64,000 bases of DNA from Azonexus hydrophilus DSM 23864 (GTDB taxonomy: Bacteria; Pseudomonadota; Gammaproteobacteria; Burkholderiales; Rhodocyclaceae), in assembly GCF_000429605.1 (NCBI RefSeq), contig NZ_AUCE01000017.1, positions 62,001-126,000 of the forward strand. Direction: 5' to 3'. The position numbers and the translations under genes are program-made. The notes below the pieces were generated by a model. It was given only the letters and a program-made list of their open reading frames with translations, did not search any database and had not been told where the DNA came from. This document shows, in pieces, positions 16,325 to 26,364 of the stretch (position 1 is the first letter of the stretch; each line of letters opens with the position of its first letter).

Positions 16325-16757
16325 CCTGTCGGTGCAATACGCCTGTAACCGTGAGGGCCTACCCTTGCGCGCAGATTTCGTGCGCTGGGCACGCGCCGCC
16401 CTGATCGGCGGCGGCCAGGTCACCATCCGCCTGGTCGATGCCGACGAAGGTCAGGCGCTGAACCGCGACTACCGTGGCAAGGACTACGCGACCAACGTGC
16501 TGTCCTTCCCGTACGAAACCGAACCGCTGGTGATGGGCGACCTGGTCATCTGCCCGGCCGTCGTCGCCCGCGAAGCGACCGAGCAAAACAAGCCGCTGGC
16601 CGCGCATTACGCGCACCTGACGGTGCATGGTATGCTGCATTTGCAAGGCTGGGACCACGAAGATGACGTGGAAGCCCGTGACATGGAAGACGAAGAAAGG
16701 ACAATACTGGCGGCCCTGGGCTTCCCCGACCCCTATGGGGACGAAACCACCGCCTGA
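16296..16757 (+). CDS. ybeY: endoribonuclease YbeY
   Basis: A 153-residue metalloprotein needed for 16S rRNA 3'-end maturation and ribosome quality control. The zinc motif H-x3-H-x5-H is visible as [11 protein letters not shown] near residues 112-122, preceded by the [11 protein letters not shown] block. It starts 29 bases inside phoH and ends 5 bases before corC. Length is normal for the family. Confidence 0.94.
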   Translation: MKNAASNRLDLSVQYACNREGLPLRADFVRWARAALIGGGQVTIRLVDADEGQALNRDYRGKDYATNVLSFPYETEPLVMGDLVICPAVVAREATEQNKPLAAHYAHLTVHGMLHLQGWDHEDDVEARDMEDEERTILAALGFPDPYGDETTA

Positions 16758-16762
16758 ACATC

Positions 16763-17611
16763 ATGGACAGTGACAGTAAACCCGGTTTTATCGAACGCCT
16801 GACCTCCCTGCTGCTGCGCGAACCCGAGGATCGCCAGCAGCTCATGCAGATTCTGCATGCCGCCTACGAACGCAACCTGATGGACGCCGACGCGCTGACC
16901 ATCATCGAAGGCGCCCTTTCCGCCTCGGAAACCCGCGTCACCGACGTGATGATTCCGCGGGCCCAGATGGACGTCATCGACGTCGACGACCCGCTGGACG
17001 AAATCGTCCCGGTGGTCATCGAGACCGCCCACTCCCGTTTTCCCGTCGTCGACGGCGACCGCGACAACATCCTCGGCATCCTGCTCGCCAAGGACCTGCT
17101 ACGCATTCACACCGAAGAGAATTTCGACCTGCGTGACTGGCTGCGCCCGGCCGTCTTCATTCCCGAATCCAAGCGCCTCAATGTGCTGCTGCGCGAATTC
17201 CGCGTCTCGCGCAACCACATGGCCATCGTCGTCAATGAATACGGTGGCGTCGCCGGCCTGGTCACCATTGAGGACGTGCTCGAACAGATCGTCGGCGACA
17301 TCGAGGACGAGTACGACTTCGACGAAGCGCACGACAACATCCGCCTCGATTCGACCGGCCGCTACCGGGTCAAGGCACGCACCGAGATCGAGGACTTCAA
17401 CGAAGCCTTCTCGACCACGTTCTCGAACGAGGAATTCGATACCGTCGGTGGACTCGTACTGCGCCAGCTAGGCCGCGTTCCCAAACGCAACGAGAGTCTG
17501 GAAATCGACGGCATGCGCTTCCAGGTCCTGCGTGCCGACAGCCGCCGGCTGTACACCCTGCTGGTCGACCCACCCAAGCCGAAACCCGTCAGCGAAGATG
17601 CGCCGGCCTGA
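16763..17611 (+). CDS. corC: CorC/HlyC-type protein with CBS domains
   Basis: A 282-residue cytoplasmic protein without membrane segments, of the short CorC (YbeX) type. Two CBS domains span residues ~65-190 (VTDVMIPRAQMDVID and later FRVSRNHMAIVVNEYGG), each able to bind adenine nucleotides. A CorC_HlyC transporter-associated domain follows from ~205 to the end. The family has been linked to Mg/Co efflux and, when next to ybeY, to ribosome metabolism; the ybeY-corC-lnt order here is the classic one. It overlaps lnt by 14 bases. Confidence 0.9.
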   Translation: MDSDSKPGFIERLTSLLLREPEDRQQLMQILHAAYERNLMDADALTIIEGALSASETRVTDVMIPRAQMDVIDVDDPLDEIVPVVIETAHSRFPVVDGDRDNILGILLAKDLLRIHTEENFDLRDWLRPAVFIPESKRLNVLLREFRVSRNHMAIVVNEYGGVAGLVTIEDVLEQIVGDIEDEYDFDEAHDNIRLDSTGRYRVKARTEIEDFNEAFSTTFSNEEFDTVGGLVLRQLGRVPKRNESLEIDGMRFQVLRADSRRLYTLLVDPPKPKPVSEDAPA

Positions 17612-19082
17612 ACTGGCGGCATTGCTTGCCGGCGCAGCCGGCGTCCTCTGCTTCGCCCCGTTTGACCTGTTCTGGCTGGCGCCGCTGCCCTGGCTGGCCT
17701 TGTTCGCCCTGTGGCGGCAGGCACCGGACGCGCGCCGGGCCGCGCTCGTCGGCTTCCTCTTCGGTCTCGGCTTCTTCCTCGCCGGCGTCTCGTGGATCTA
17801 CGTCAGCCTGTCAGTGTTCGGCGGCATGCCCTGGTGGCTGGCCGGCCCGGCGACACTGCTGTTCTGCACCGCGATGGCGCTCTATCCGACGCTCGCCGGC
17901 TGGCTGTTCAAGCGCTGGCAACCCGCCGGATTCTGGCGCCAGGCGCTGTGGTTCGCCGTCCTCATCGCCGCCGCCGACTGGCTGCGCGGCTGGTTGTTTA
18001 CCGGTTTTCCCTGGCTGGCCATCGGCTACACCCAGGCGCCGCCCAGCCCGCTGGCCGGTTTCGCGCCACTGATCGGCGTCTATGGCCTGTCGCTGCTGCT
18101 GGCGCTGAGCGCCGCCCTGCTGCTGCGCTGGCGCGTCGGCCTGCCGGTGCTTGCGCTGCTGCTTGCCACTGGTTTTGGCCTGCGTCAGCTTGAATGGACG
18201 CAGCCGGTCGGCGAGCCGGTCAGCGTCGCCCTGCTCCAGGGCAACATTCCGCAGGACATGAAATTCAATCCGGACAACTTCGTCCGCACCCTGCTGCGCT
18301 ACCGCGACATGATCGCAGCGCATCCCGCCCGCCTGACCATCCTGCCGGAAACCGCCCTGCCCGCCTTCCTCGACCGGCTGCCCCCCGAATATCTCGATGA
18401 ACTGAGCACCCTGGCCCGCCAACACGGTGGCGACATCGTCGTCGGCACGCTGACCGGCAACCCGGAAACCGGCTACTACAACAGCGCCGTCAGCCTCGGC
18501 AGCGCGCCACAGCAAACCTACAGCAAGCAGCACCTGGTGCCCTTCGGCGAATTCATTCCGGCCGGCTTTGCCTGGTTCATGGCCCAGGCCAACATCCCGA
18601 TGTCGGCGTTTTCCGCCGGCCCAAGCCGGCCGGCAGCGCTGAGCGTCGCCGGTCAGCTGGTGGCATTCAATATTTGCTACGAGGATGTGTTTGGCGAGGA
18701 GATCATCCGCACCCTGCCGCAGGCCGGGATGCTCGCCAACCTGTCGAATACCGCCTGGTTCGGCCGCTCTCTGGCGCAACCGCAGCACCTGCAGATCGCC
18801 CGCATGCGCTCGGCCGAAACCGGCCGGCCAAGCTTGCGCGCGACCAATACCGGGATGACCGCGATCATCGACGCGCGCGGCGACGTGGTGTCGGCCTTGG
18901 CACCGTTCGAGACCGCCGTTCTCACCGGCGAAGTGCGCGCTTACCAGGGCAGCACACCCTACATTGCCTGGGGCAACCTGGGTTTCCTCGTCCTGCTACT
19001 GGCTGGCGCGGGCGCCGCGCAGATCAGGCGCGCTGCATCTGCTGCTGGATCGCCTGCTCCAGGCGCTGACGCTCGGCCATGA
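17598..19082 (+). CDS. lnt: apolipoprotein N-acyltransferase
   Basis: A 494-residue inner-membrane enzyme that adds the third acyl chain to lipoproteins. The start ATG at 17598 overlaps the corC stop. Six or so membrane segments fill residues ~5-205. The nitrilase-like periplasmic domain follows with the Glu-Lys-Cys triad visible as ILPETALP, YSKQHLVPFGE and FNICYEDVFG. A last membrane span lies near the C-terminus (GNLGFLVLLLAGAGA). Normal length. Its 3' end overlaps a convergent lytic transglycosylase gene by 59 bases. Confidence 0.95.
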   Translation: MRRPELAALLAGAAGVLCFAPFDLFWLAPLPWLALFALWRQAPDARRAALVGFLFGLGFFLAGVSWIYVSLSVFGGMPWWLAGPATLLFCTAMALYPTLAGWLFKRWQPAGFWRQALWFAVLIAAADWLRGWLFTGFPWLAIGYTQAPPSPLAGFAPLIGVYGLSLLLALSAALLLRWRVGLPVLALLLATGFGLRQLEWTQPVGEPVSVALLQGNIPQDMKFNPDNFVRTLLRYRDMIAAHPARLTILPETALPAFLDRLPPEYLDELSTLARQHGGDIVVGTLTGNPETGYYNSAVSLGSAPQQTYSKQHLVPFGEFIPAGFAWFMAQANIPMSAFSAGPSRPAALSVAGQLVAFNICYEDVFGEEIIRTLPQAGMLANLSNTAWFGRSLAQPQHLQIARMRSAETGRPSLRATNTGMTAIIDARGDVVSALAPFETAVLTGEVRAYQGSTPYIAWGNLGFLVLLLAGAGAAQIRRAASAAGSPAPGADARP

Positions 19083-19728
19083 CCTTGCTCGAATAGCGGC
19101 GCTCGGGGTCGTTGATCGCCCCGCCGAACTGCTGCAGACCGGGAACCAGGCCGCCATTGCGGGCAATCGATTCACGCAGGATGCGGGCGCCGACCTGGAC
19201 ATTGGTCACCGGATCGAAGAAGGGCAGCTCGCCGGCGTCTTCCGGCAGCTTGTCGGTATGGAAGCGCGGCATCACCTGCATCAACCCCTGTGCCCCGACC
19301 ACGCTCTGCGAGAAGGGGTTGAAGCTGGACTCGACACCAATCACGGCGATGATCAACAACGGATCGAGGCCGAGTTCACGGGCGCTGTCCTGCGCCGTCA
19401 GGAAGATCGGCACCAGCACTTCATTCGACACGCGGTAGCGGCGGGCAACGTAGTGCAAGGCCTGCTGCATGCTCGGCACCAGACGCTCCTGATTCAGGGC
19501 GACCGGCTGCACGGCGGCATCGCCAAGCTCGCTCTCGCTCTCGCTGGCACTTACGCCACCGGGGAACATGGCCTGCAGGCCGTCGAGCAGACCGGAATGG
19601 CCCTTGTAGGTACCGGCCAGACCGAGCACGAAAACCAGCCCGGCCAACATCAAAAACTTGCGGACGACGTGCGAGACGGCCGCGACAACCCGCGAAGCTG
19701 CGGGAGAAAGGAACTGCGAAGCGAACAT
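19024..19728 (-). CDS. lytic murein transglycosylase, SLT domain
   Basis: A 234-residue exported or membrane-anchored peptidoglycan lyase. The start at 19728 follows AAGGAGGG. One hydrophobic segment at residues ~25-40 (FLMLAGLVFVLGLAGTY) is a signal anchor. The SLT catalytic domain covers residues ~95-215: the catalytic Glu lies in VIGVESSFNPFSQS, followed by GAQGLMQVMP and later the VQVGARIL segment. The tail is Gln-rich. It has an unusually long, structured leader (19729-19898). Confidence 0.88.
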   Translation of the reverse strand: MFASQFLSPAASRVVAAVSHVVRKFLMLAGLVFVLGLAGTYKGHSGLLDGLQAMFPGGVSASESESELGDAAVQPVALNQERLVPSMQQALHYVARRYRVSNEVLVPIFLTAQDSARELGLDPLLIIAVIGVESSFNPFSQSVVGAQGLMQVMPRFHTDKLPEDAGELPFFDPVTNVQVGARILRESIARNGGLVPGLQQFGGAINDPERRYSSKVMAERQRLEQAIQQQMQRA

Positions 19729-19920
19729 GCGCCCTCCTTCACTGTTGCCACCGGCGATCAAACAGCCGGCGAACGGTTACGGGGGGTACGACACCAATCC
19801 ATTCCTCCGTGGGAGGAAGCAAGGTTTCCAACAGGCCGAGTCTGGCCGAAAGCGTGGAAACACCGGTGTTGCACCGCAACAAGACAGCGCGCATTCTATT
19901 GATTTATTTGAATAAGTCAA
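19729..19920 (-). promoter_or_regulatory. promoter and long structured leader of the lytic transglycosylase
   Basis: On the minus strand TTGACT (19915-19920) and TAGAAT (19893-19898), 16 bases apart, form a promoter. This predicts a ~160-base leader. It can fold into several stems: GTTTCCA/TGGAAAC enclosing a GGCC/GGCC stem; a perfect TTCCTCC-CAC-GGAGGAA hairpin (19803-19819), which contains a decoy SD-like GGAGG; and CCGGC/GCCGG near the start codon. It matches no riboswitch class I can name. This also accounts for most of the gap before glyQ. Confidence 0.45.
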
Positions 19921-20036
19921 GAACCGGGCGCAGCACCACGGACTAAAGCGTTGTATGCACGCCACAGGCGCCAAGCTGCCGGGACAGCGCAAAAGCCTGT
20001 AAAATCTGGCGTTTTCCGTCTTTCCGAGTGCGTCCG

Positions 20037-20981
20037 ATGACGACCAGCAAGAAACCCACGTTCCAAGAAATCATCCTGCGTCTGCAGCAATACTGGAGCG
20101 CCCAGGGCTGCGCCCTGCTCCAGCCATACGACATGGAAGTCGGCGCCGGCACCAGCCACACCGCCACCTTCCTCCGTGCCATCGGCCCCGAGCCGTGGAA
20201 GGCCGCCTACGTGCAGCCCTCGCGCCGCCCCAAGGACGGCCGCTACGGCGAGAACCCGAACCGTATGCAGCACTACTACCAGTACCAGGTGGTATTGAAA
20301 CCAGCACCTGACAACATCCTTGAGCTCTACCTCGGCTCGCTTGAAGCGCTCGGTTTCGACCTGAAGAAGAACGACGTCCGTTTCGTCGAGGACGACTGGG
20401 AAAACCCGACGCTGGGCGCCTGGGGCCTGGGCTGGGAAGTCTGGATGAACGGCATGGAAGTGACGCAATTCACCTACTTCCAGCAGGTCGGCGGCATCGA
20501 CTGCAAGCCGATCACCGGCGAAATCACCTACGGCATCGAGCGCCTGGCGATGTACCTGCAGGGCGTCGAGAACGTCTATGACCTGGTCTGGACCGACGGC
20601 CTGACCTACGGTGACGTCTACCACCAGAACGAAGTCGAACAATCGACCTACAACTTCGAGCATTCCGACGTCGACTTCCTGTTCCACGCCTTCGGCGCGC
20701 ACGAGAAGCAGGCACAGCACCTGATGGGCGCGCAACTGGCGCTGCCGGCCTACGAACAGGTGCTCAAGGCCGCGCACACCTTCAACCTGCTCGACGCGCG
20801 CGGCGCGATTTCCGTGACCGAGCGCGCCGCCTACATCGGCCGCATCCGCAACCTGGCCCGCGCTGTCGCCCAGGCCTACCTCGACTCGCGCGCCCGCCTC
20901 GGCTTCCCGATGGCACCCAAGGAATGGGCCGGCGAGGTGCTGGCCAAGCTCGAAGAACAGAACGCCAAGAAAGCCGCCTGA
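20037..20981 (+). CDS. glyQ: glycyl-tRNA synthetase alpha subunit
   Basis: A 314-residue catalytic subunit of the tetrameric bacterial glycyl-tRNA synthetase. The start at 20037 gives [20 protein letters not shown]. Class II features are visible: [41 protein letters not shown] and the [18 protein letters not shown] motif 3 segment. Near-invariant family. A TAAAAT just upstream (~19999) may be the -10. It ends one base before the glyS start, so the subunits are made together. Confidence 0.98.
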   Translation: MTTSKKPTFQEIILRLQQYWSAQGCALLQPYDMEVGAGTSHTATFLRAIGPEPWKAAYVQPSRRPKDGRYGENPNRMQHYYQYQVVLKPAPDNILELYLGSLEALGFDLKKNDVRFVEDDWENPTLGAWGLGWEVWMNGMEVTQFTYFQQVGGIDCKPITGEITYGIERLAMYLQGVENVYDLVWTDGLTYGDVYHQNEVEQSTYNFEHSDVDFLFHAFGAHEKQAQHLMGAQLALPAYEQVLKAAHTFNLLDARGAISVTERAAYIGRIRNLARAVAQAYLDSRARLGFPMAPKEWAGEVLAKLEEQNAKKAA

Positions 20982-20982
20982 G

Positions 20983-23091
20983 ATGACTGCCAAGAACCTG
21001 CTCGTTGAACTCTTCGTTGAAGAACTGCCGCCCAAGGCATTGAAAAAACTCGGCGAAAGCTTCGCCGCCGCGCTCGCCACTTCGCTGAAGAAGGACGGCC
21101 TGGCCGCCGATGGCGCACAAGTGACCGCTTACGCCTCGCCGCGTCGGCTGGCCGCGCACGTGACCGGCGTTGCCGCCGTCGCCGCCGACAAGCCCGTGGT
21201 GCAGAAGCTGATGCCGGTCGCCGTCGGCCTCGACGCCAACGGTAATGCCACGCCTGCTCTGCTCAAGAAACTTGCCGCACTCGGCGCCGACGAATCCGCC
21301 GTCGCCAGCCTGCGCCGCGAAAACGACGGCAAGGCCGACATCCTGTTCTACGACAGCCTGGCCAAGGGCGCGACGCTGGCCGATGGCCTGCAGAAGGCCG
21401 TCGAAGCCGCGCTGGCTGCGCTGCCAATTCCAAAGGTGATGACTTACCAGCTGGCCAACGGCTGGGACACGGTCAATTTCGTGCGCCCGGCGCACGCGCT
21501 GGTCGCCCTGCACGGCAGTGATGTCGTGCCGGTTTCGGTGCTCGGCCTGCAATCCGGCAACACCACCAAGGGCCATCGCTTCGAAGCCGCCGTTGATCCG
21601 GTGGTGATCACCGACGCCGACAGCTACGCGGAAACGCTGCTCAAGGACGGCTCGGTCATCGCCTCCTTCGCTGAACGCCGCGCCGAAATCGCCCGCCAGC
21701 TCGCCGCTGCTGCGGCCAAAGCAGGCGGCAAGCCGATTGAAGACGACGCCCTGCTCGACGAAGTCACCGCGCTGGTCGAACGCCCGAACGTGCTGGTCGG
21801 TCAGTTCGAGGAAGAATTCCTCGCCGTGCCGCAGGAATGCCTGATCCTGACCATGAAGGCCAACCAGAAGTACTTCCCGCTGCTCGACGCTGCTGGCAAG
21901 CTGACCAACAAGTTCCTCGTCGTCAGCAACATCTCGCCGGCCGACCCGAGCGCGGTGATCGGCGGCAACGAGCGCGTGGTGCGCCCGCGCCTGGCTGATG
22001 CCAAGTTCTTCTTCGACCAGGACCGCAAGAAGTCGCTCGAATCCCGCGTGATCGGTCTGTCCAAGGTCGTCTATCACAACAAGCTCGGCACCCAGGGCGA
22101 ACGCGTCCAGCGCGTCGCGGCGATTGCCCGCGCCATTGCCGAAACGCTCGGCGGCGGCGAACTGGTGCAGCACGCCGAACAGGCGGCGCTACTGGCCAAG
22201 GCCGACCTGCTCACCGACATGGTCGGCGAATTCCCCGAACTGCAGGGCATCATGGGCCGCTACTACGCCCAGCACGACAGCCTGAACGCCGATGTCGCCG
22301 ATGCCATCGAGGACCACTACAAGCCGCGCTTCGCCGGCGACAGCCTGCCGCGCGGTCGCGTCGGCACGGTCGTCGCACTGGCCGACAAGCTGGAAACCCT
22401 GGTCGGCATGTTCGGCATCGGCCAGATTCCGACCGGCGACAAGGACCCGTTCGCGCTGCGTCGGCATGCGCTCGGTGTCATCCGCATGCTCGCCGAGGGC
22501 GACCTGAATCTGGCGGTCGACGGCCTGCTCGCCGGCGTTTTCGCGCAGTTCAACGGTGTCGAGGGCTTCGCCCCGAACCCGCAGGCGCTGGCCGACTTCA
22601 TCTACGACCGCCTGGCCGGCAGCCTGCGCGAGCAGGGTTACACGGCGCAGGAAGTCGATGCCGTGGTCAGCCAGCGGCCGCAGCGCCTGGGCGACATCGT
22701 CAAGCGCCTGGCCGCCGTGCGCGCCTTCTCGGCGCTGCCGGAAGCGGCCGCGCTGGCCGCCGCCAACAAGCGCGTCGGCAACATCCTGAAGAAGGCCGAG
22801 GGCGTCGTCGACGCCCGCGTCGATGCGGCGCTGCTGCGCGAAGCCGCCGAAAGCGCGCTGCATGCAGCGCTGGTCGAGGTCGTGCCGCAGGCCGACGCCG
22901 CCTTCCTCACCGGCGACTATAGCGAATCGCTGCAGGTCCTGGCCCGGCTGCGCGCCCCGGTCGATGCCTTCTTCGACGGCGTCATGGTCAATGCCGACGA
23001 TCCGGCGCTCAAGGCCAACCGCCTCGGCCTGCTGGCCATGCTGCACGCAGCGATGAACCGCGTCGCCGACCTGTCCAAGCTGTCTGCCTGA
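20983..23091 (+). CDS. glyS: glycyl-tRNA synthetase beta subunit
   Basis: A 702-residue beta subunit that recognises the tRNA and is needed for activity of GlyQ. It begins [20 protein letters not shown], the typical start, and contains the [21 protein letters not shown] region, the HD-like [22 protein letters not shown] block with [13 protein letters not shown], and a C-terminal helical anticodon-binding part. Full length, directly after glyQ. The next gene follows 16 bases on. Confidence 0.98.
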   Translation: MTAKNLLVELFVEELPPKALKKLGESFAAALATSLKKDGLAADGAQVTAYASPRRLAAHVTGVAAVAADKPVVQKLMPVAVGLDANGNATPALLKKLAALGADESAVASLRRENDGKADILFYDSLAKGATLADGLQKAVEAALAALPIPKVMTYQLANGWDTVNFVRPAHALVALHGSDVVPVSVLGLQSGNTTKGHRFEAAVDPVVITDADSYAETLLKDGSVIASFAERRAEIARQLAAAAAKAGGKPIEDDALLDEVTALVERPNVLVGQFEEEFLAVPQECLILTMKANQKYFPLLDAAGKLTNKFLVVSNISPADPSAVIGGNERVVRPRLADAKFFFDQDRKKSLESRVIGLSKVVYHNKLGTQGERVQRVAAIARAIAETLGGGELVQHAEQAALLAKADLLTDMVGEFPELQGIMGRYYAQHDSLNADVADAIEDHYKPRFAGDSLPRGRVGTVVALADKLETLVGMFGIGQIPTGDKDPFALRRHALGVIRMLAEGDLNLAVDGLLAGVFAQFNGVEGFAPNPQALADFIYDRLAGSLREQGYTAQEVDAVVSQRPQRLGDIVKRLAAVRAFSALPEAAALAAANKRVGNILKKAEGVVDARVDAALLREAAESALHAALVEVVPQADAAFLTGDYSESLQVLARLRAPVDAFFDGVMVNADDPALKANRLGLLAMLHAAMNRVADLSKLSA

Positions 23092-23107
23092 GTCACGGGA
23101 GCCCACC

Positions 23108-23668
23108 ATGCCCGGCAAGCTGATCATTCTCGACCGCGATGGCGTAATCAATTTCGATTCCGCCCAGTTCATCAAGAGCCCGGAAGAATGGAAGCCGATC
23201 CCGGGCAGCCTGGAGGCCATCGCCCGGCTCAAGCAGAACGGCTACCGCGTCGTCGTCGCCACCAATCAATCCGGTGTCGGCCGCGGCCTGTTCGACATGG
23301 ACACGCTCAACCGCATCCACAAGAAAATGCACAAGTCGGCCAATGAGCTCGGCGGCCGCATCGACGCCATCTTCTACTGCCCGCACACCGCCGATTCGCA
23401 ATGCGACTGCCGCAAACCGAAGCCGGGGATGTTCAAGCGCATTGCCGACACCCTCAATGCCGACCTCAACGGCGTCGTCACCGTCGGCGATTCGCTGCGC
23501 GACCTGCAGGCCGGCGCGGCCATGGGTTGCCGGCCGATCCTGGTACTCACCGGCAAGGGTGAAAAGACTCAGGCCGAAGGCGACCTGCCCGCCGGCACCT
23601 TGATCTTTGCCGATCTGGCCAGCGCCGTCGATCACCTGCTGGCGCCCGAGCCCAAGGAAAAGAAATGA
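23108..23668 (+). CDS. gmhB: D-glycero-beta-D-manno-heptose 1,7-bisphosphate 7-phosphatase
   Basis: A 186-residue HAD-family phosphatase of the LPS heptose pathway, producing heptose 1-phosphate. Seen: the nucleophile motif LDRDGVINFD (DxD), VVATNQSGVGRG as the second HAD motif, the zinc-binding cluster CPHTADSQCDCRKPKPGM, and the VGDSLRDLQAGAAMG acidic motif. Length typical. It lies between glyS and plsC and overlaps plsC by 4 bases. Confidence 0.93.
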   Translation: MPGKLIILDRDGVINFDSAQFIKSPEEWKPIPGSLEAIARLKQNGYRVVVATNQSGVGRGLFDMDTLNRIHKKMHKSANELGGRIDAIFYCPHTADSQCDCRKPKPGMFKRIADTLNADLNGVVTVGDSLRDLQAGAAMGCRPILVLTGKGEKTQAEGDLPAGTLIFADLASAVDHLLAPEPKEKK

Positions 23669-24414
23669 ACGCCATCCGCTCCACCCTGTTCATGACCTAC
23701 GCGATCATCTGGTCGGTGCTCAGCGCACCGCTGGTGGTCATTGCCGGGCCGTTGCTCGGCGGCGTCTGGGCCTACCGTTTCGGCCGCGTCTGGCGTCTCG
23801 GCACGCAATGGGGCGTCGAAAACCTGCTCGGCATCCGCCCGCAGGTGATCGGCCGCGAGAACATGCCGGACGAAGCCTGCGTGATCATGGCCAAGCACCA
23901 GTCGGCCTGGGAAACCATGACGCTGCAGGATTGCGTGCCGGACGACGCCTTCTGCGTCTTCGTGCTCAAGCAGGAACTGCTCAAGGTTCCCTTCGTCGGC
24001 TGGGGGCTGGCGGCGATGAAAATGATCTCGATCGACCGTAACGCCGGCAAGAACGCCCTCGACCAGGTCGTCACCCAGGGTCGCGAACGGCTCAAACAGG
24101 GCTACTACGTGATCATCTTCCCCGAAGGCACGCGCGTGGCCCCGGGCGAGAAGCGCCGCTACAAACCGGGCGGCGCCTATCTGGCCACCCACGTCGGCTG
24201 CAAGGTCGTGCCGATCGCCCACAACGCCGGCGAATTCTGGCCGCGCCAGGCCTTCCTGAAAAAGCCCGGCACCGTCACCATCAGCATCGGCCCGGCCTTC
24301 GACGCCACCGGCATGAGCGAGATGGACGTCAATCAACGCGTCGAGGACTGGATCGAGGCCGAGATGCGCCGCATCTCCCCGCACCGCTACCCCGATGCCG
24401 CTCAGGCCGCCTGA
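23665..24414 (+). CDS. plsC: 1-acyl-sn-glycerol-3-phosphate acyltransferase
   Basis: A 249-residue membrane-bound acyltransferase making phosphatidic acid from lysophosphatidic acid. One membrane segment at residues ~8-30. The catalytic motif is KHQSAWE, so HX4E rather than the usual HX4D; this variant with Trp-Glu is, as I recall, usual in betaproteobacterial homologues. The substrate-binding FPEGTRVAPG is clear. Overlaps gmhB by 4 bases and the next gene by 20, so the genes are tightly coupled. Confidence 0.9.
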   Translation: MNAIRSTLFMTYAIIWSVLSAPLVVIAGPLLGGVWAYRFGRVWRLGTQWGVENLLGIRPQVIGRENMPDEACVIMAKHQSAWETMTLQDCVPDDAFCVFVLKQELLKVPFVGWGLAAMKMISIDRNAGKNALDQVVTQGRERLKQGYYVIIFPEGTRVAPGEKRRYKPGGAYLATHVGCKVVPIAHNAGEFWPRQAFLKKPGTVTISIGPAFDATGMSEMDVNQRVEDWIEAEMRRISPHRYPDAAQAA

Positions 24415-25111
24415 GACCCGACACCGCATCGTCCTCGCCGGGCAAGCCGTCGATTTCGCCCTGCAGCGCAGCGCCCGGCGCAGCATCGGCCTGCGCATCG
24501 ACCATCGCGGTCTGCGCGTCGGCGCCCCCTTGCGCGCCCCGCTGCGCGACATCGAGACGCTGATCCGCGAACACGGCATCTGGGTGCTCGACAAACTGGC
24601 CGACTGGCGCGAACGGCCACCGCCGGAACGCTTCGCGGTGATCGACGGCGCCCTGCTCGAGATTCTCGGCACGCCGACCCGGCTGCGAGTCGTGCCCGCC
24701 ACCCGGGCCGCCAGCGCCTTCTCCGCTGATGAAATCCACCTGGCCGTACCGGCCGGCACCGCCCCCGGAAAAGTGCTGGAGAACGCCCTGCGCCACCAGG
24801 CCAGAACGCTGTTCGCGGCGCGCCTGGCCCATTTCGCCCCGCAGCTTGGCGTCGCCCCGCCGCCCTTACGCCTGTCGTCGGCGCGCACCCGTTGGGGGAG
24901 TTGCAGCGCACGCGGCAACATCGCGCTCAACTGGCGGCTGATCCTGATGCCGCCGGCCATCGTCGATTACGTGGTCTGCCACGAACTGGCCCACCTCAAG
25001 GAAATGAACCACAGTCCGCGTTTCTGGTCTGTGGTCGAACAACTCTGCCCGAACTGGAAAGCGCAGCGCAACGAACTGCGCCGCCTCGGCCGGCAACTCC
25101 CGCAATTCTGA
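24395..25111 (+). CDS. YgjP-type M48-like metal-dependent hydrolase
   Basis: A 238-residue protein of the DUF45/YgjP (SprT-like) family. The zinc motif [12 protein letters not shown] (HExxH plus a third His) is near residues 197-208, after [20 protein letters not shown], the family's other signature. Cytoplasmic, no signal peptide. Thought to be a metallopeptidase; the substrate is unknown. The start overlaps the end of plsC by 20 bases, and gloA follows after 11 bases. Confidence 0.87.
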   Translation: MPLRPPETRHRIVLAGQAVDFALQRSARRSIGLRIDHRGLRVGAPLRAPLRDIETLIREHGIWVLDKLADWRERPPPERFAVIDGALLEILGTPTRLRVVPATRAASAFSADEIHLAVPAGTAPGKVLENALRHQARTLFAARLAHFAPQLGVAPPPLRLSSARTRWGSCSARGNIALNWRLILMPPAIVDYVVCHELAHLKEMNHSPRFWSVVEQLCPNWKAQRNELRRLGRQLPQF

Positions 25112-25122
25112 AAGGACACCTC

Positions 25123-25506
25123 ATGCGCATCCTGCACACCATGCTCCGCGTCGGCAACCTCGACCGCTCGATCGCCTTCTACACCGAAATCCTCGGCATG
25201 CAGCTGCTGCGCCGCAACGACTATCCGGAAGGCCGGTTCACGCTGGCCTTCGTCGGCTACGGCAGCGAGGACAGCGAAGCCGTGCTCGAACTGACGCACA
25301 ACTGGGACACCGACAGTTACGAGCTGGGCAACGCCTACGGCCACATTGCCCTGGCCGTTCCCGACGCTGCCGCCGCCTGTGCCGCGATCAAGGCGCGCGG
25401 TGGCAAGGTGGTACGCGAAGCCGGGCCGATGAAGCACGGCAAGACCATCATCGCTTTCGTCGAAGACCCGGACGGTTACAAAGTGGAATTGATCGAACGG
25501 GATTGA
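25123..25506 (+). CDS. gloA: lactoylglutathione lyase (glyoxalase I)
   Basis: A 127-residue glyoxalase I that isomerises the methylglyoxal-glutathione adduct. The start ATG at 25123 follows AAAGGA. Seen: [20 protein letters not shown] with the first metal His at position 5, [24 protein letters not shown] with a metal Glu, the second His in YGHIALAV and the final Glu in YKVELIERD. Typical length of the nickel-type enzyme. Last gene of the plsC group. Confidence 0.95.
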   Translation: MRILHTMLRVGNLDRSIAFYTEILGMQLLRRNDYPEGRFTLAFVGYGSEDSEAVLELTHNWDTDSYELGNAYGHIALAVPDAAAACAAIKARGGKVVREAGPMKHGKTIIAFVEDPDGYKVELIERD

Positions 25507-25566
25507 GCCTGGCGGCGCCGCTTTTGATACACTGCGAATCGTTCATGTATTCCAAAGGTAATAAAA

Positions 25567-26364
25567 GTGAAAGCGATCCCGCCCATCCTGCTCGCCGCTG
25601 CGCTGCTGCTTGCTGCCGTTCCGGCGCAAGCGCAGCAAACCGGCGTCCTTGAGCGCATCGCCGCCACGTCGACGGTGCGCGTCTGCATCTGGCCGGACTA
25701 TTTCGGCATCAGCTACCGCGACCCGAAAACCCGCCAGCTGTCCGGCATCGATGTCGACATGGCCAAGGCACTGGGGCGCGACCTGCGCGCCAATGTCGAG
25801 TTTGTCGACAGTTCCTTCGCCCGCCTGATCGACGATGTCACCCAGGACCGCTGCGACATCGCCATGTTCGCCATTGGCATCACGCCGCTGCGCCAGGAAA
25901 AACTGCGCTTCACCCGGCCGCACATGGCCAGCGACATCTACGCCATCACCACCAAGAGCAACCGGCGCATCCGCCAGTGGAACGACATCGACCAGGCCGG
26001 CGTCGTCGTCGCCGTGGCCAAGGGCACCCTGCACGAACCGGTGATGAAGGCCCGCCTCAAATCGGCAACGCTGAAGGTGCTCGACACCCCGCAGGCGCGC
26101 GAGCGCGAAGTCGAATCAGGACGTGCCGACGTGTTCATGACCGATTTCCCGTTCAGCCTGCGCATGCTGCGCACCACCGACTGGGCGCGCCTGGTCAAGC
26201 CGGACAGCAGCTATCACATCACCCCCTACGCCTGGGCCATGCGCCCGGGTGACGACCGCTGGCACGCACGGGTTGAGGACTTCCTGGCGCGCGCCAAGCG
26301 CAGCGGGGAGCTGAAGGCCTTCGCCGACCGCCACGGCCTGTTGCCAATTGCCGTTCTCGACTGA
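25567..26364 (+). CDS. periplasmic solute-binding protein, amino-acid type (SBP_bac_3)
   Basis: A 265-residue secreted protein. It starts at GTG 25567 with a clear signal peptide (MKAIPPILLAAALLLA..., cleavage after AQA near residue 22). The family 3 solute-binding features are visible: LERIAATSTVRVCIWPDYFGIS, SGIDVDMAKALG, and FVDSSFARLIDDVTQDRCDIAM. No permease or ATPase gene is adjacent. Instead a hybrid histidine kinase begins before this gene ends, so it probably acts as a ligand sensor for, or shares regulation with, that kinase. Confidence 0.82.
   Translation: MKAIPPILLAAALLLAAVPAQAQQTGVLERIAATSTVRVCIWPDYFGISYRDPKTRQLSGIDVDMAKALGRDLRANVEFVDSSFARLIDDVTQDRCDIAMFAIGITPLRQEKLRFTRPHMASDIYAITTKSNRRIRQWNDIDQAGVVVAVAKGTLHEPVMKARLKSATLKVLDTPQAREREVESGRADVFMTDFPFSLRMLRTTDWARLVKPDSSYHITPYAWAMRPGDDRWHARVEDFLARAKRSGELKAFADRHGLLPIAVLD

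Noticed and set aside
19729..19898. Known riboswitch (c-di-GMP, TPP, cobalamin) in the transglycosylase leader
   Set aside because: None of the conserved cores of these classes is visible; recorded only as an unassigned structured leader.
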